Under the pieces are notes generated by a model, which saw nothing but the letters and a program-made list of their open reading frames with translations, ran no database searches and was not told the DNA's origin. DNA of 45,057 nucleotides. Source: Bacteroidia bacterium (GTDB lineage Bacteria; Bacteroidota; Bacteroidia; B-17B0; Aurantibacillaceae). The stretch spans positions 69,266-114,322 of the forward strand of contig BPGX01000008.1 of NCBI GenBank assembly GCA_026003255.1. Direction: 5' to 3'. Numbering within the stretch: position 1 is the first letter of the stretch; every line of letters begins with the position of its first letter. Both the position numbers and the translations under genes were made by a program. Shown one piece after another: positions 34,212 through 42,999 of the stretch.

Positions 34212-35828
34212 TTATAGTTTCCTATGATGTTTAAGAAAATTTAATAATTCCTTTAAAGACATCGTGTTGATACAAAATTCTTTTGTCAAGCCGGCTTTTT
34301 GAGCTACCATCACACCATATTGAATATCTTTAATAGCCGTCTTTTCATGCGCATCTGGATTTATCGCAATTTTCACACCTTTGTGCATACAATACTGCAG
34401 CCATCTCCAATCAATATCCAATCTATATGTATTTGCATTCAACTCTATCACTACATTATTAGCCGCACAAGCATCAATAATTTTTTTGTGGTTGACTGGA
34501 TAACCCCTGCGTATCAATAACAATCTTCCCGTTAAATGTCCTAAAATAGTGGTATATGGATTTTCAATGGCTTTGATTAATCGTTTCGTTGCTTCCTCCT
34601 CGTTCATATCAAAATGATTGTGAATAGATGCTACAACAAAATCAAATTGCGATAGTACATCTGCACTATAATCCAGAGAACCATCTTTCAAAATATCGCT
34701 TTCTATTCCTTTTAATATCCTGAAATTTTTATGCTTTTTGTTATACTTATCAATTACTTGAAATTGTTGAAAAACTCTTTCTTCACTGAGACCATTGGCA
34801 TACTTTGCAGATTGAGAATGATCACATATTCCAAAATATTCACATCCATTTTCTCGCACAAAATCTGCAAATTCATCAATAGTATTTAGACCATCACTAT
34901 ACTGAGTATGGCAGTGTAAGATTCCTTTGAAATCTTCTAATTGTATAAGGTTTTTATTATGAAAAATCGGGCGATTTACTTCGTAATACTCCTTACTACA
35001 TTCTCTCTGAAATGCTGGTAAATAGTTATGCTTAAGTTCATTAAAGATTTCTTCTTCACTTTTATAAGTATGTTTTTTTAAATGATAAAAATTTATTTCC
35101 TCTAAAAAATCAGAACTGCCTGTTGTTTCAAATAACTTAAAAACGTATTCTTCTCTTTTACAAGTATGAACAACCACTGGAATATCTGATAGTTGTTGAA
35201 TTTTTTGAAGCAAAGAAGTATCAATTTTATCTGTTGTTATGAATTCAATTTGATTTACAACTTCACATTGTCGTCTTAATTCTCCTGTCAGTTCAGTATT
35301 AATTCCATTTTGTTGTAAAATACAACTAATTTCTTCTGCTACTGACAATGCAATTCCAAGTTGAAGTTTATTTCTATGTTGTAAATACAACAAAACATTT
35401 TCATAAATAGTTTGCTGTGTTTTTTCCCCAAAACCCTTTACATTTTTAAGTAGATTATTTTTGCAAGCATAAATCAATTCTTCAACACTAACGATATTTA
35501 ATTCTTTCCATAATTTAAATACTTTGGATGGTCCCAAACCACGAATATTCAAGAGTTCAATAACTGTTTCTGGTGTTTTATTTTCATATTCTTCTAGTTC
35601 AATGATTTTACCGTGTGTGAGAACCTCGTTAATTTTTTGAAGAATATTTTTTCCAATACCTTTAATTTCTGCTAATGAATGATAATTCTCAAGATTTATA
35701 TCTTGATTTAATTTTTCTAAAATTGATGCTGCATTTGAAATGGCTTTCACTTTAAACACATTTTCCTGATGAAGTTCCATCAATTTGGCAAGTTGATGAA
35801 ATTGTTCAGCAATGATTAAACTGTTCAT
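34212..35828 (-). CDS. PolX-like protein: HhH and nucleotidyltransferase-like N-terminus with PHP domain
   Basis: The 538-residue protein has the PolX architecture. Helix-hairpin-helix segments include AEIKGIGKNILQKI, NIRGLGPSKVFKLW and NVKGFGEKTQQTI (to about 145). A polymerase X palm-like region covers about 150-290. A C-terminal PHP phosphoesterase domain has metal residues in ILHCHTQYSDG (H305, H307, D312), GICDHSQSA, ASIHNHFDM and INPDAHEKTA. The palm motif normally reads GS-x-RR...GDxD; here it is TGELRRQCEVVNQIEF (181-196), so both catalytic aspartates are gone. The PHP nuclease or phosphatase probably remains active while polymerisation is lost. Confidence 0.88.
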   Translation of the reverse strand: MNSLIIAEQFHQLAKLMELHQENVFKVKAISNAASILEKLNQDINLENYHSLAEIKGIGKNILQKINEVLTHGKIIELEEYENKTPETVIELLNIRGLGPSKVFKLWKELNIVSVEELIYACKNNLLKNVKGFGEKTQQTIYENVLLYLQHRNKLQLGIALSVAEEISCILQQNGINTELTGELRRQCEVVNQIEFITTDKIDTSLLQKIQQLSDIPVVVHTCKREEYVFKLFETTGSSDFLEEINFYHLKKHTYKSEEEIFNELKHNYLPAFQRECSKEYYEVNRPIFHNKNLIQLEDFKGILHCHTQYSDGLNTIDEFADFVRENGCEYFGICDHSQSAKYANGLSEERVFQQFQVIDKYNKKHKNFRILKGIESDILKDGSLDYSADVLSQFDFVVASIHNHFDMNEEEATKRLIKAIENPYTTILGHLTGRLLLIRRGYPVNHKKIIDACAANNVVIELNANTYRLDIDWRWLQYCMHKGVKIAINPDAHEKTAIKDIQYGVMVAQKAGLTKEFCINTMSLKELLNFLKHHRKL

Positions 35829-35843
35829 TTTAATTAACTATTA

Positions 35844-36533
35844 CTAAGAATTAATTGTATTCAAGATAACTTCTGCAATTTTAAAGTCAATAGGATAAGT
35901 AATTTTAATATTGTGCCTTTCTCCTTCACAAAGAAAAATAGGTACTCCCGCTGATTCTAGAACATTAGCTTCATCAGTAAAAATTTCTTGAAACGGTTGT
36001 TGAAAGGCACTGTAAAGTGTATTAAAATCAGCACACTGAGGTGTTTGAACAATTCTAAAATCTTCTCTTCTTACAAGAGTGCTTTCTTCTCCAATGATTT
36101 TCCGCATACTTTCTGACACTGGTATAACAGGAATTGCATTTCCACTTTCTTTTGCCATATCAAAACATCTTTGGATGAGTTTTAAAGTAATGCAAGGACG
36201 AGCAGCATCGTGAACTGCAACAATACCACTAAATTCTTTTTGTTTCAAAAACCCAAGACCATTCTTTACAGATTCAAACCTTGTTTGTCCTCCATTTGTA
36301 AGAAAAATATTTCTATTATCTCGGAAAAATTTTTGTAAAAGTTCTTCTGTTAATCCTTTGTAATCTGGATGAATGACAATAACACATATCAAATTGCTAT
36401 CGTATTGAAGAAACTTTTGAAGAGTATGCACCAGTATCGGCTGATGGTTGATTTCAACAAATTGTTTTGGAATTTTAGTTTCCGCTCGTTCGCCTATTCC
36501 TCCTGCTACTAACACTAATGCTTTATTCGTCAT
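35844..36533 (-). CDS. ispD: 2-C-methyl-D-erythritol 4-phosphate cytidylyltransferase IspD
   Basis: This 229-residue enzyme of the MEP isoprenoid pathway transfers CMP from CTP to methylerythritol phosphate. The nucleotide-binding opening is VLVAGGIGERAETKIPKQFV, followed by VAVHDAARPCITLKLI, RIVQTPQCADFNTLYSAF, FTDEANVLESAG and the C-terminal GERHNIKITYPIDFKIAE. All fit IspD. It lies 3 bases after the T9SS cargo gene and 15 before the PolX gene on the same strand. Confidence 0.95.
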   Translation of the reverse strand: MTNKALVLVAGGIGERAETKIPKQFVEINHQPILVHTLQKFLQYDSNLICVIVIHPDYKGLTEELLQKFFRDNRNIFLTNGGQTRFESVKNGLGFLKQKEFSGIVAVHDAARPCITLKLIQRCFDMAKESGNAIPVIPVSESMRKIIGEESTLVRREDFRIVQTPQCADFNTLYSAFQQPFQEIFTDEANVLESAGVPIFLCEGERHNIKITYPIDFKIAEVILNTINS

Positions 36534-36536
36534 ACA

Positions 36537-37610
36537 TTACCGAATTATATTGACATGACCTTTGTACGAACCTTTATCCGTTCCTGTATCTAAAACATAG
36601 AAGTAAGTACCCGTTGGTACCTGCTCGCCATTGATAGTGCCATCCCAGTCGTTTTTATAGCCGCGCTGAAAATAAATTTTTTGCCCGTAACGATTATAAA
36701 TAGTGAGTGTATTATCCGGATATTGTTCTAAATTCGCAATATAAAACACATCATTGATACCATCGTTATTTGGTGTAAAGGTGTTGTAAAAAATCAATTC
36801 GTCATTAGGCAAGACACGAATAATCACAGTACTTGATGCAATGCACCCGGTAGGATATACAGAACTAACCGTATAAATAATTGTTGAAGCCGGTGTTGCA
36901 TCTGGATTTTGTGTTTGTCCATAAGGAATCGTCAAATAGTACGGCGGTTTCCATGTATATTGTCCATTACCACCGTTTACATGTAAAGTTACGACATTAC
37001 CTTTTTTAATAGTAGTATCTTGTGGTCGAACGTCGAGTGGTGCATATCCTATAGTGATATTTATTAAATCTACATTACTACAAGAACCATCTTGAATTGT
37101 CAAAGTATAAGTAATTCCGTTTGTAGAAGTATCTGGTGTATATGTAGGATTAGGTGAGTAAGCATTATCTAAATATGTTGTAGGCATCCAGCTAAATGTA
37201 CAGGTTGAGCAAGAAGAGTTGTTATTACTTCCCAATGTCAAAACTGAATATGTACCTTTACAAATAAATATGTCTTCACCGGCAGAATACATATCGAGAT
37301 TACTTTTTGTAATGTAAATAGTATCTCTACACACTTCGCCTGTTTTATCCGTTACTGTCAATACATAATATGGGCTTTGATAACTGCTTAATATCGGATT
37401 TGGAACGGTATCACTACTCAAACCAGATGAAGGGGACCATAGAAAAGTATAAGGCGATACACCGCCCGATACTGCTGGTGAACCACCTAACATATAGGTT
37501 GATTGTGGACAGAACGTAAAATCTGATCCAGCATTACAGGTAAATTGAGCATAATTTTTATGAAACAATATAATGAACAATAGCAGAGAAAAACGTTTCA
37601 ACATCTTCAA
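36537..37610 (-). CDS. Secreted protein with T9SS type B (gliding-associated) C-terminal domain
   Basis: The 357-residue exported protein has a signal peptide (LKRFSLLLFIILFHKNYAQ). Two or three PKD/Ig-like segments rich in Ser, Thr and Tyr follow (SGGVSPYTFLWSPSSGLSSD, PYYVLTVTDKTGE, CSTCTFSWMPTTYLDN). The C-terminal CHU_C domain has FTPNNDGINDVFYI, LTIYNRYGQKIYF, NDWDGTINGEQVPTGTYFYV and ends GHVNIIR. This type B sorting domain routes the protein through T9SS to the surface or medium. The cargo is likely an adhesin-like surface protein. Confidence 0.9.
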   Translation of the reverse strand: MKMLKRFSLLLFIILFHKNYAQFTCNAGSDFTFCPQSTYMLGGSPAVSGGVSPYTFLWSPSSGLSSDTVPNPILSSYQSPYYVLTVTDKTGEVCRDTIYITKSNLDMYSAGEDIFICKGTYSVLTLGSNNNSSCSTCTFSWMPTTYLDNAYSPNPTYTPDTSTNGITYTLTIQDGSCSNVDLINITIGYAPLDVRPQDTTIKKGNVVTLHVNGGNGQYTWKPPYYLTIPYGQTQNPDATPASTIIYTVSSVYPTGCIASSTVIIRVLPNDELIFYNTFTPNNDGINDVFYIANLEQYPDNTLTIYNRYGQKIYFQRGYKNDWDGTINGEQVPTGTYFYVLDTGTDKGSYKGHVNIIR

Positions 37611-37656
37611 AAATTATAGCCGAAAAGTACAAAAATTAATGTTGATGAAAAACAAT

Positions 37657-38592
37657 TTACCGAAGTAAAGTGATGCTACCTTTCAGTTCAACATATTCCC
37701 CACGAGCATTTTTGTAACGAATTAAATAAACATAAACACCTTGCGGATAATCTCCACCATCCCACGCACGATTGATGTCATTAGTTGTAAATATCTGCTT
37801 TCCCCAGCGATCATAAATCCATAAATGGTAATCTTCAGGGTTAGGAAATTGAAAGACAGGTTTCCATTCATAATTTACGCCATTGGGTGCAAAAGCATTG
37901 GGAATGAACACATCACCTTCTTCCATAATAAATGCTGTATTGGATGAAGAGGATTCTATGAATCCAAAGGGATTACCAAAATTTTCTGCCGCCAACACTA
38001 CATACCCAATTTTTCCAGAATATTCATATAAATCAGAATAATCATCCGAATAGGTTCTGATGCTTGCAGGTACGATGGCTCTTGGTGTGGTCTCCTGAGT
38101 ATTATCAACAACCCTGTAAATGTAATAATCACTTACACCTGTTGGCCAACCCTGATAGTCATCCCAATTTACAATGGCTGTATAGGATTGAGTTTTGTCT
38201 TTACGGACTTTTAGTAAAATCGTTTTGGTAGTATTAGTAGGATTTCTGCGGTTTCCACAACTATCAAGAATATAGGCCTTGTAGTAATAGGGAGTTTGAA
38301 TGGTATTTATTTGTGGAGAATTATCTGTATAAAAATAGGACGGATTCATAGAACTGGTTGGAATTATAGTTACTGACTGAAAATTCACATTATCAACGCT
38401 TCTTAATATCTCTAAACCATTAGAAGCTTTTGATGTATCTACATAGAAAGCAAGCGATACAGAATGTGTGTCTTTCACAGTGGCATAACGAATATAAGCA
38501 AATGAAGGAACAGGAGAACCATAAGCATTAAAACAAATTAAATTAGAAGATGCTGAAATACCGCTTTGACTTTTTTGCACGAACGTACACAC
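37657..38592 (-). CDS. T9SS type B cargo protein, C-terminal fragment of a broken gene
   Basis: The true part begins near 38575, where it continues the fragment at 38543-39442 after a +1 shift in a six-base A run (T6 at 38571-38576 on the plus strand). It carries fibronectin III-like strands (SVSLAFYVDTSKASNGLEIL, YYYKAYILDSCGNRR) and a complete CHU_C sorting domain: FIPNAFAPNGVNYEW, LWIYDRWGKQIFTT, RAWDGGDYPQGVYVYLIRY and ending LKGSITLLR. It is the last third of a protein that would be about 680 residues when joined. Confidence 0.75.
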   Translation of the reverse strand: MCTFVQKSQSGISASSNLICFNAYGSPVPSFAYIRYATVKDTHSVSLAFYVDTSKASNGLEILRSVDNVNFQSVTIIPTSSMNPSYFYTDNSPQINTIQTPYYYKAYILDSCGNRRNPTNTTKTILLKVRKDKTQSYTAIVNWDDYQGWPTGVSDYYIYRVVDNTQETTPRAIVPASIRTYSDDYSDLYEYSGKIGYVVLAAENFGNPFGFIESSSSNTAFIMEEGDVFIPNAFAPNGVNYEWKPVFQFPNPEDYHLWIYDRWGKQIFTTNDINRAWDGGDYPQGVYVYLIRYKNARGEYVELKGSITLLR

Positions 38593-39442
38593 AATAATTA
38601 CTATTATAATTTAGCTGATTGTAATTATAGAATAAATTATTCGTACTATCTATTAAATTAAAAGGAGCGCCGTTTTCTGAAACATAGATAAAATACTTTA
38701 TTCCTCCACCTTGAAAATTAACTTTATTCCAATTCAAATTTATACTATGGTTACAAACATTGTAATTTGATTTCAGAAAAATAGTAGTTTGTGAGCCACT
38801 TAAAATACTCACATTGTTACAACTATCTATAGCGGAAACAAGAAATTGTAATGTATTTGTATTCGCAGCAGTATTGGTATAAGTATATGTAGTATTATTA
38901 TATCCCCAGATAGTATCAATGGGCACATTAATACCGTTAATCACCTGATAAATAATGTATCCCGCACAATCGGGCGAAGAAGTAGGATTCCACCCAAGCA
39001 CAGTTTGTCCATTTGATAACACACTTGCCGAATCCAGAGTGGGTACAATAGGCGGAATATTATCTAAAAAACTTCCGTTAGCGGTATTTGAGACAGAAGA
39101 ACATCCAGAAGAGTCCTTCAGTTCAATATAATAATAATAATTCACTCCATTGCATAAACGTGTTACCGTGTCATTGTACTTAGTTTGAGATGTTGATACC
39201 AAATAATTGAATGGCAATATACCTGTTGTACTCTTATACACATCAAAATTAGGAAAAGACGAAGATAAATGCGGTATGTGAATGTCGTTGTAAATAAGCT
39301 TTGCAACACCTCCACCAATACCTGTGAGAGAAAGAAAGATGGAGCGTAAGGTATCAGAAAATGCAGAAGCGGTCATTCCGCCCGGTCCCCAGCGTGTACG
39401 AATGAAATAATAACGACTTTGAGTATTGCCACCCCGCTCCAA
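38543..39442 (-). CDS. T9SS type B cargo protein, middle fragment of a broken gene
   Basis: The real protein part runs from about 39431 to 38577: GGNTQSRYYFIRTRWGPGGM through fibronectin III-like repeats such as YNDTVTRLCNGVNYYYYIEL. Its left junction is a run of four C at 39432-39435, where three would restore the frame from the signal-peptide fragment. Its right junction is the T6 at 38571-38576, where five would restore the next fragment. The first residues (MER) and last residues (KKSKRYFSIF) of the open frame are out-of-frame by-products. Confidence 0.7.
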   Translation of the reverse strand: MERGGNTQSRYYFIRTRWGPGGMTASAFSDTLRSIFLSLTGIGGGVAKLIYNDIHIPHLSSSFPNFDVYKSTTGILPFNYLVSTSQTKYNDTVTRLCNGVNYYYYIELKDSSGCSSVSNTANGSFLDNIPPIVPTLDSASVLSNGQTVLGWNPTSSPDCAGYIIYQVINGINVPIDTIWGYNNTTYTYTNTAANTNTLQFLVSAIDSCNNVSILSGSQTTIFLKSNYNVCNHSINLNWNKVNFQGGGIKYFIYVSENGAPFNLIDSTNNLFYNYNQLNYNSNYCVYVRAKKSKRYFSIF

Positions 39443-39701
39443 CGTGAGTAAAAGAATTAACAGCGATATTGTTTATAGTATTAATGAGTAAATAAGGTCC
39501 AAGATTGGAATTAGATTGAAAAATTTCATAGGCGTAGAATTGATTTTGTGGATCTAAAGGCGGTATCCACTGGATAACAATATCTCCCGCAGAGTTAATA
39601 ACAGAAACACATTTTAACTTAGCCGGATAGGCCTGTGTGGACTGTGCTACAACAATTCCCAACAAAAAATTAATCAAAATATATAGTAATAATCTTTTCA
39701 T
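39354..39701 (-). CDS. T9SS type B cargo protein, N-terminal signal-peptide fragment of a broken gene
   Basis: This is the start of the broken gene: signal peptide (KRLLLYILINFLLGIVVAQ), then a fibronectin III-like module (LKCVSVINSAGDIVIQWIPP, FYAYEIFQSNSNLGPYLLIN). After NSFTHVGAG the frame leaves the protein. The expected continuation GGNTQSRYY is in the next frame (see 38543-39442). The fragment after about 39432 is not meaningful. Confidence 0.72.
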   Translation of the reverse strand: MKRLLLYILINFLLGIVVAQSTQAYPAKLKCVSVINSAGDIVIQWIPPLDPQNQFYAYEIFQSNSNLGPYLLINTINNIAVNSFTHVGAGWQYSKSLLFHSYTLGTGRNDRFCIF

Positions 39702-39708
39702 CTATCTG

Positions 39709-39716
39709 CAAATATA
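39709..39716 (-). promoter_or_regulatory. Candidate -7 box for the broken T9SS cargo gene
   Basis: The minus strand reads TATATTTGC, an exact TAnnTTTG match, 7 bases before the start codon at 39701. No -33 TTTG was seen. The rest of the 102-base gap to the TMTC-like gene is AT-rich with nothing recognisable. Confidence 0.35.
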
Positions 39717-39803
39717 ACGAAACATTATGAAATAAATTGTATTTTGTTGGCATAATAAAATTATACAAAATGTATAACACAAAATGTGAAATTAAAATAC
39801 TAA

Positions 39804-41741
39804 TTATTTATCCTTATCTCTTTCCCTCAATTCTTTTAATAACTTAGCAACCTGGGGATAATTGGGATTAAGTTGCAACAATTTTTCATAAGATTGAATA
39901 GCGTCTGCAGTATCTCCATTGTATATCTGCAATTCACCCAGTGCATAATATAAAAACACAGAGTTGGGACGTTCAGACAGATATTGTTGAATAAAATCAA
40001 TACCTTTCTGATATTTTTTTTCTTGTTTGCAATATTCACGCATAACATCAAAAGGAATTTCATAAGTTTTATCCTTATCATATTTTAAGGACTTTCGGAG
40101 AAATAATTCTATTGTGTCTTTATTTCTTCCGGTTTTAAAGTACGCAATAGCAATATTGTTTAGCAATTCTTTTCTTGTAGAATCCAATCGATAAGATTTT
40201 AGTAAATAAGGGATACTGGTTGCATAATCTTTTTTCCAATTCATATACAAAAACGCAATATTGTTCAAGCAACTGGCACAGGAACTATCAATAGCAAGTC
40301 CTTTATGAAACTCATCAAAGGCAATTTGCAAATACCTATCTCTTTCAGACAAAGGTAATTTACCCGAATTCTGCATATATTCAATAATTATTTGAGACCC
40401 ATACAATATGTGCAATTTCACTGACTCTGGATATTTTTTCACATCCGCTTCATAAAGGTATAATTTATACCTCCATTCATAATTTCTATACCAAATTAAA
40501 ATAGTACAAATTAAAAGATAAAACAAAACATAGAACTTTATTCTCGTTTGCATCCACCATTCAATGTTTGAAAATGAGAATATTTTTTTCTTTAATATGA
40601 ATTTTTGGTTAATCCACTCAACAAGATAAACTAACATCATTGACCATCCAAAAGATGGTGCAAAAGCAAATCTATCTGCTACAATACCCGGTACTGGTTT
40701 TACAAAATTCAAAAACATGGAAATGTGTAATGAAAAAAATACTACTCCATACCACAGCAAATCTTTTTCTTTATACTTCTTAAAGAAAAAATATGCTAAT
40801 AAAATGAAACTTAAAACACCAATAATGCCCCAAGCATCAATAGATTTTACAAGTATTACATTATAGCCATAATAACATGCCATTTTCAATGGAACTAATA
40901 ACATCCAAATATAAAACCCCAATGTATTGAACATTGCAATGATTCTATACTTCCATTCTTTTTCAAAGTACAAAGGATTTTCAAAATAATTAAAAACACG
41001 TTGCTTTAAACTTTGGTCTAACAAAATTTTTTGTCCTTTCTTCAACAAGATGAATGCAATTAATAATGTTATGATAATCATTAAAACATTTATCCAAATT
41101 TTTTTGTTAGAAAAAATATTATTTGAAGACCTTTTTTGAATATAAATTAATGGCACTACAGCTAATAAGGGCAACGCATCAAATTTACTGGCAAGTGCTA
41201 ATAAAAATAATAAAGCCAGTATTGGTAAATAATAAAATCGTTGATAGCGAAGCCACTTAAGAAAAACTATTAAAGTCAACATAGAAAAAATAAAACTCAG
41301 CAACACATCTCTATTTTTCAAACTGGCAACAACTTCACTATGTAAAGGAATGAATGCAAAAACAATAACAATCCATAAAATAGTTTGTAAAGAATAATTT
41401 TCAAATAATAATAACAACATTCTAAACAATAAAATCAAACATAATGCATAATAAATCACATTGAAAAAATGATGAGTGTGCACATTGTTACCAAAAAACT
41501 GTACTTCCAGCGCATAAGAGATTTTCACCATTGGCCGATATTCGTATTCATTACCACTTTCATCTTTGGCATGATAAGAAGTAAGTATTTTAGGAATGGC
41601 CTTAATACCTTTATTCGTAATACTATTCTGCCCAACTACAAATTCATCGTCAAGGGCATATTCGTTCTTTATAGTATTACCATACAATAAAAAGGCAATA
41701 GAAATCAACAACAAATAAATTTTTCCGTACTTTTGTTTCAT
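39804..41741 (-). CDS. TMTC-like membrane glycosyltransferase with C-terminal TPRs
   Basis: The 645-residue protein has about ten TM helices (residues 1 to about 430) of the GT-C/PMT type. A luminal motif DDEFVVGQNSI follows the first TM, then ITNKGIKAIPKILTS, YEYRPMVKISYALE and HTHHFFNVIYYALCL, as in TMTC O-mannosyltransferases. LASKFDALPLLAVVPLIYIQ is also typical. The C-terminal third has TPRs (AFDEFHKGLAIDSSCASCLN, AIQSYEKLLQLNPNYPQVA). It probably glycosylates exported proteins or glycans, inferred only. The ATG at 41741 opens the first TM; an upstream extension to 41828 is unlikely because it enters the divergent KAS gene. Confidence 0.85.
   Translation of the reverse strand: MKQKYGKIYLLLISIAFLLYGNTIKNEYALDDEFVVGQNSITNKGIKAIPKILTSYHAKDESGNEYEYRPMVKISYALEVQFFGNNVHTHHFFNVIYYALCLILLFRMLLLLFENYSLQTILWIVIVFAFIPLHSEVVASLKNRDVLLSFIFSMLTLIVFLKWLRYQRFYYLPILALLFLLALASKFDALPLLAVVPLIYIQKRSSNNIFSNKKIWINVLMIIITLLIAFILLKKGQKILLDQSLKQRVFNYFENPLYFEKEWKYRIIAMFNTLGFYIWMLLVPLKMACYYGYNVILVKSIDAWGIIGVLSFILLAYFFFKKYKEKDLLWYGVVFFSLHISMFLNFVKPVPGIVADRFAFAPSFGWSMMLVYLVEWINQKFILKKKIFSFSNIEWWMQTRIKFYVLFYLLICTILIWYRNYEWRYKLYLYEADVKKYPESVKLHILYGSQIIIEYMQNSGKLPLSERDRYLQIAFDEFHKGLAIDSSCASCLNNIAFLYMNWKKDYATSIPYLLKSYRLDSTRKELLNNIAIAYFKTGRNKDTIELFLRKSLKYDKDKTYEIPFDVMREYCKQEKKYQKGIDFIQQYLSERPNSVFLYYALGELQIYNGDTADAIQSYEKLLQLNPNYPQVAKLLKELRERDKDK
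41728..41735 (+). promoter_or_regulatory. Candidate -7 box for the KAS III cassette, inside the divergent gene
   Basis: TACTTTTG matches TAnnTTTG exactly and lies 16 bases before the KAS III ATG. It overlaps codons 3-5 of the divergent TMTC-like gene, since only 10 bases separate the two start codons. No -33 TTTG was found. Confidence 0.4.
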
Positions 41742-41751
41742 AATTTCAAGA

Positions 41752-42498
41752 ATGCAAATAAAGGCAATTTCAGTATATCTACCCGAAAAAGTTATTACGA
41801 ACGAAGAACTTGCCCGACAATTCAACACAAATGCCGAAGAAATTTATAAAAAAACAGGAGTTTTGGAAAGAAGACACACTTCTTTAGATTTCAATATGCA
41901 AAAAATGGCCGAGCAGGCGGCACTCCACTTATTTAAAAATAATCCAGATGTTAAAGACAAGATTGACACCTTAATTTTAGTGGGACACGGATTTAGTTAC
42001 AAAGCCCCCAATACTTCTGCCATTATGCAACACACCTTAGGGCTTTCCAGTCATTGCTATTGTATTGATATACCTCATGGTTGTACAGGATATATTTATG
42101 GACTGTCATTAGCAAAATCATTATTAAATACTCAATTGGCTACTCACGTTTTATTACTCACTGCTGATACGCCATCTTTCGTTATCCGAAAAAATGATTT
42201 AGAACTTCTTTCTATTTTTGGAGATAGCGGAACAGCTACATATATTACCTATTCTAATTCTACTAATTACGAATCATTTAAATTTTATACAGATGGTAGC
42301 GGATATGATAAATTAATCGTAGAAAAAAGTGGAACAATAAATCCAGCAAATTTAGAATACTATTCAAATCCCGACAATCCACCACACGGAACTATGAAAA
42401 TGGATGGCACTGCTATTTTTTTAATGACTATGAAGCAAGTACCAAAATTAATTCAGGAAACACTGGAGAAAAAACAACTTAAAAATGGAAGATATTGA
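41752..42498 (+). CDS. 3-oxoacyl-ACP synthase III (KAS III), N-terminal fragment
   Basis: The start MQIKAISVYLPEKVITNEEL is a classic KAS III opening, and the active-site cysteine is predicted as C111 in IDIPHGCTGYIYG. LILVGHGFSYKAPNTSAIMQ, FGDSGTATYI and MKMDGTAIFLMTMKQVPKLI are typical. The catalytic His and Asn are missing because the frame ends early. They are present in the next frame (42485-42736), after a run of five A at 42481-42485 where four would keep the frame. The last residues NGRY are out of frame. The joined enzyme would be about 327 residues, a normal length. Confidence 0.85.
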   Translation: MQIKAISVYLPEKVITNEELARQFNTNAEEIYKKTGVLERRHTSLDFNMQKMAEQAALHLFKNNPDVKDKIDTLILVGHGFSYKAPNTSAIMQHTLGLSSHCYCIDIPHGCTGYIYGLSLAKSLLNTQLATHVLLLTADTPSFVIRKNDLELLSIFGDSGTATYITYSNSTNYESFKFYTDGSGYDKLIVEKSGTINPANLEYYSNPDNPPHGTMKMDGTAIFLMTMKQVPKLIQETLEKKQLKNGRY

Positions 42499-42736
42499 CT
42501 ACTTCATTTTTCATCAAGCCAATAGTTTTATGTTAGAGGTCTTGCGAAAAAAATTAAAAATCCCCAAAGAAAAATTTTTTAACGACATTCGATACACCGG
42601 AAATACCGTTGCATCCAGCATTCCAATTGCACTACATCAATTAATGCAGGAAGGAAAATTACACCGAGGAATGAAATTGTTGCTTGCAGGCTTTGGGCTT
42701 GGTTATACATTAGGCGCAACAGTAATAGAATTTTAG
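42485..42736 (+). CDS. KAS III, C-terminal fragment with catalytic His and Asn
   Basis: The 83 residues carry the remaining catalytic parts: H10 in DYFIFHQAN and N40 in YTGNTVASSIPIAL, then the family ending LLLAGFGLGYTLGATVIEF. It overlaps the N-terminal fragment by 14 bases in the +1 frame. It happens to open on an ATG made by AAAAATGG, so separate translation of a split enzyme is formally possible. A one-base insertion in the A run is simpler. The downstream ACP gene starts 21 bases later. Confidence 0.8.
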   Translation: MEDIDYFIFHQANSFMLEVLRKKLKIPKEKFFNDIRYTGNTVASSIPIALHQLMQEGKLHRGMKLLLAGFGLGYTLGATVIEF

Positions 42737-42757
42737 TATTTTTACAGAAAAAAAATT

Positions 42758-42997
42758 ATGATTCCAATTGAAGAATTTATCCATCTTTTAGAGAACGAAT
42801 TTGAAGATTTACCCAAAGGCACACTTAAACCAGAAACTAATTACCGTGAGATACCAAACTGGAGTTCTATGCATGCATTAATAATCATTGCCTTTGCTGA
42901 TGCTAATTTTAATGTTGAACTCAATGCAAACGATCTCCGAAAAGCTCAAACTATCAAAGATTTGTACGATATTATTCATTCAAAATTACAATCCTGA
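42758..42997 (+). CDS. Dedicated acyl carrier protein
   Basis: The 79-residue acidic helical protein has the phosphopantetheine site at S37 in PNWSSMHALIIIAF, where the usual DSL is replaced by SSM. The third-helix region LNANDLRKAQTIKDLYDII is typical of ACPs that belong to specialised clusters rather than fatty acid synthase. It lies between two KAS III genes and ends 2 bases before the second, so it is likely the carrier for their product. Confidence 0.9.
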   Translation: MIPIEEFIHLLENEFEDLPKGTLKPETNYREIPNWSSMHALIIIAFADANFNVELNANDLRKAQTIKDLYDIIHSKLQS

Positions 42998-42999
42998 AA

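Noticed and set aside
38568..38577. Programmed -1 frameshift at another A AAA AAG in the broken T9SS gene (minus strand)
   Set aside because: The heptamer is present, but the downstream coding frame is reached by +1, not -1, so slippage on it would give the wrong frame.
42485..42736. A naturally split two-subunit KAS III
   Set aside because: The second piece does open on ATG, but the fragments join to a normal-length enzyme with one A removed, and similar breaks occur nearby, so a frameshift is simpler.
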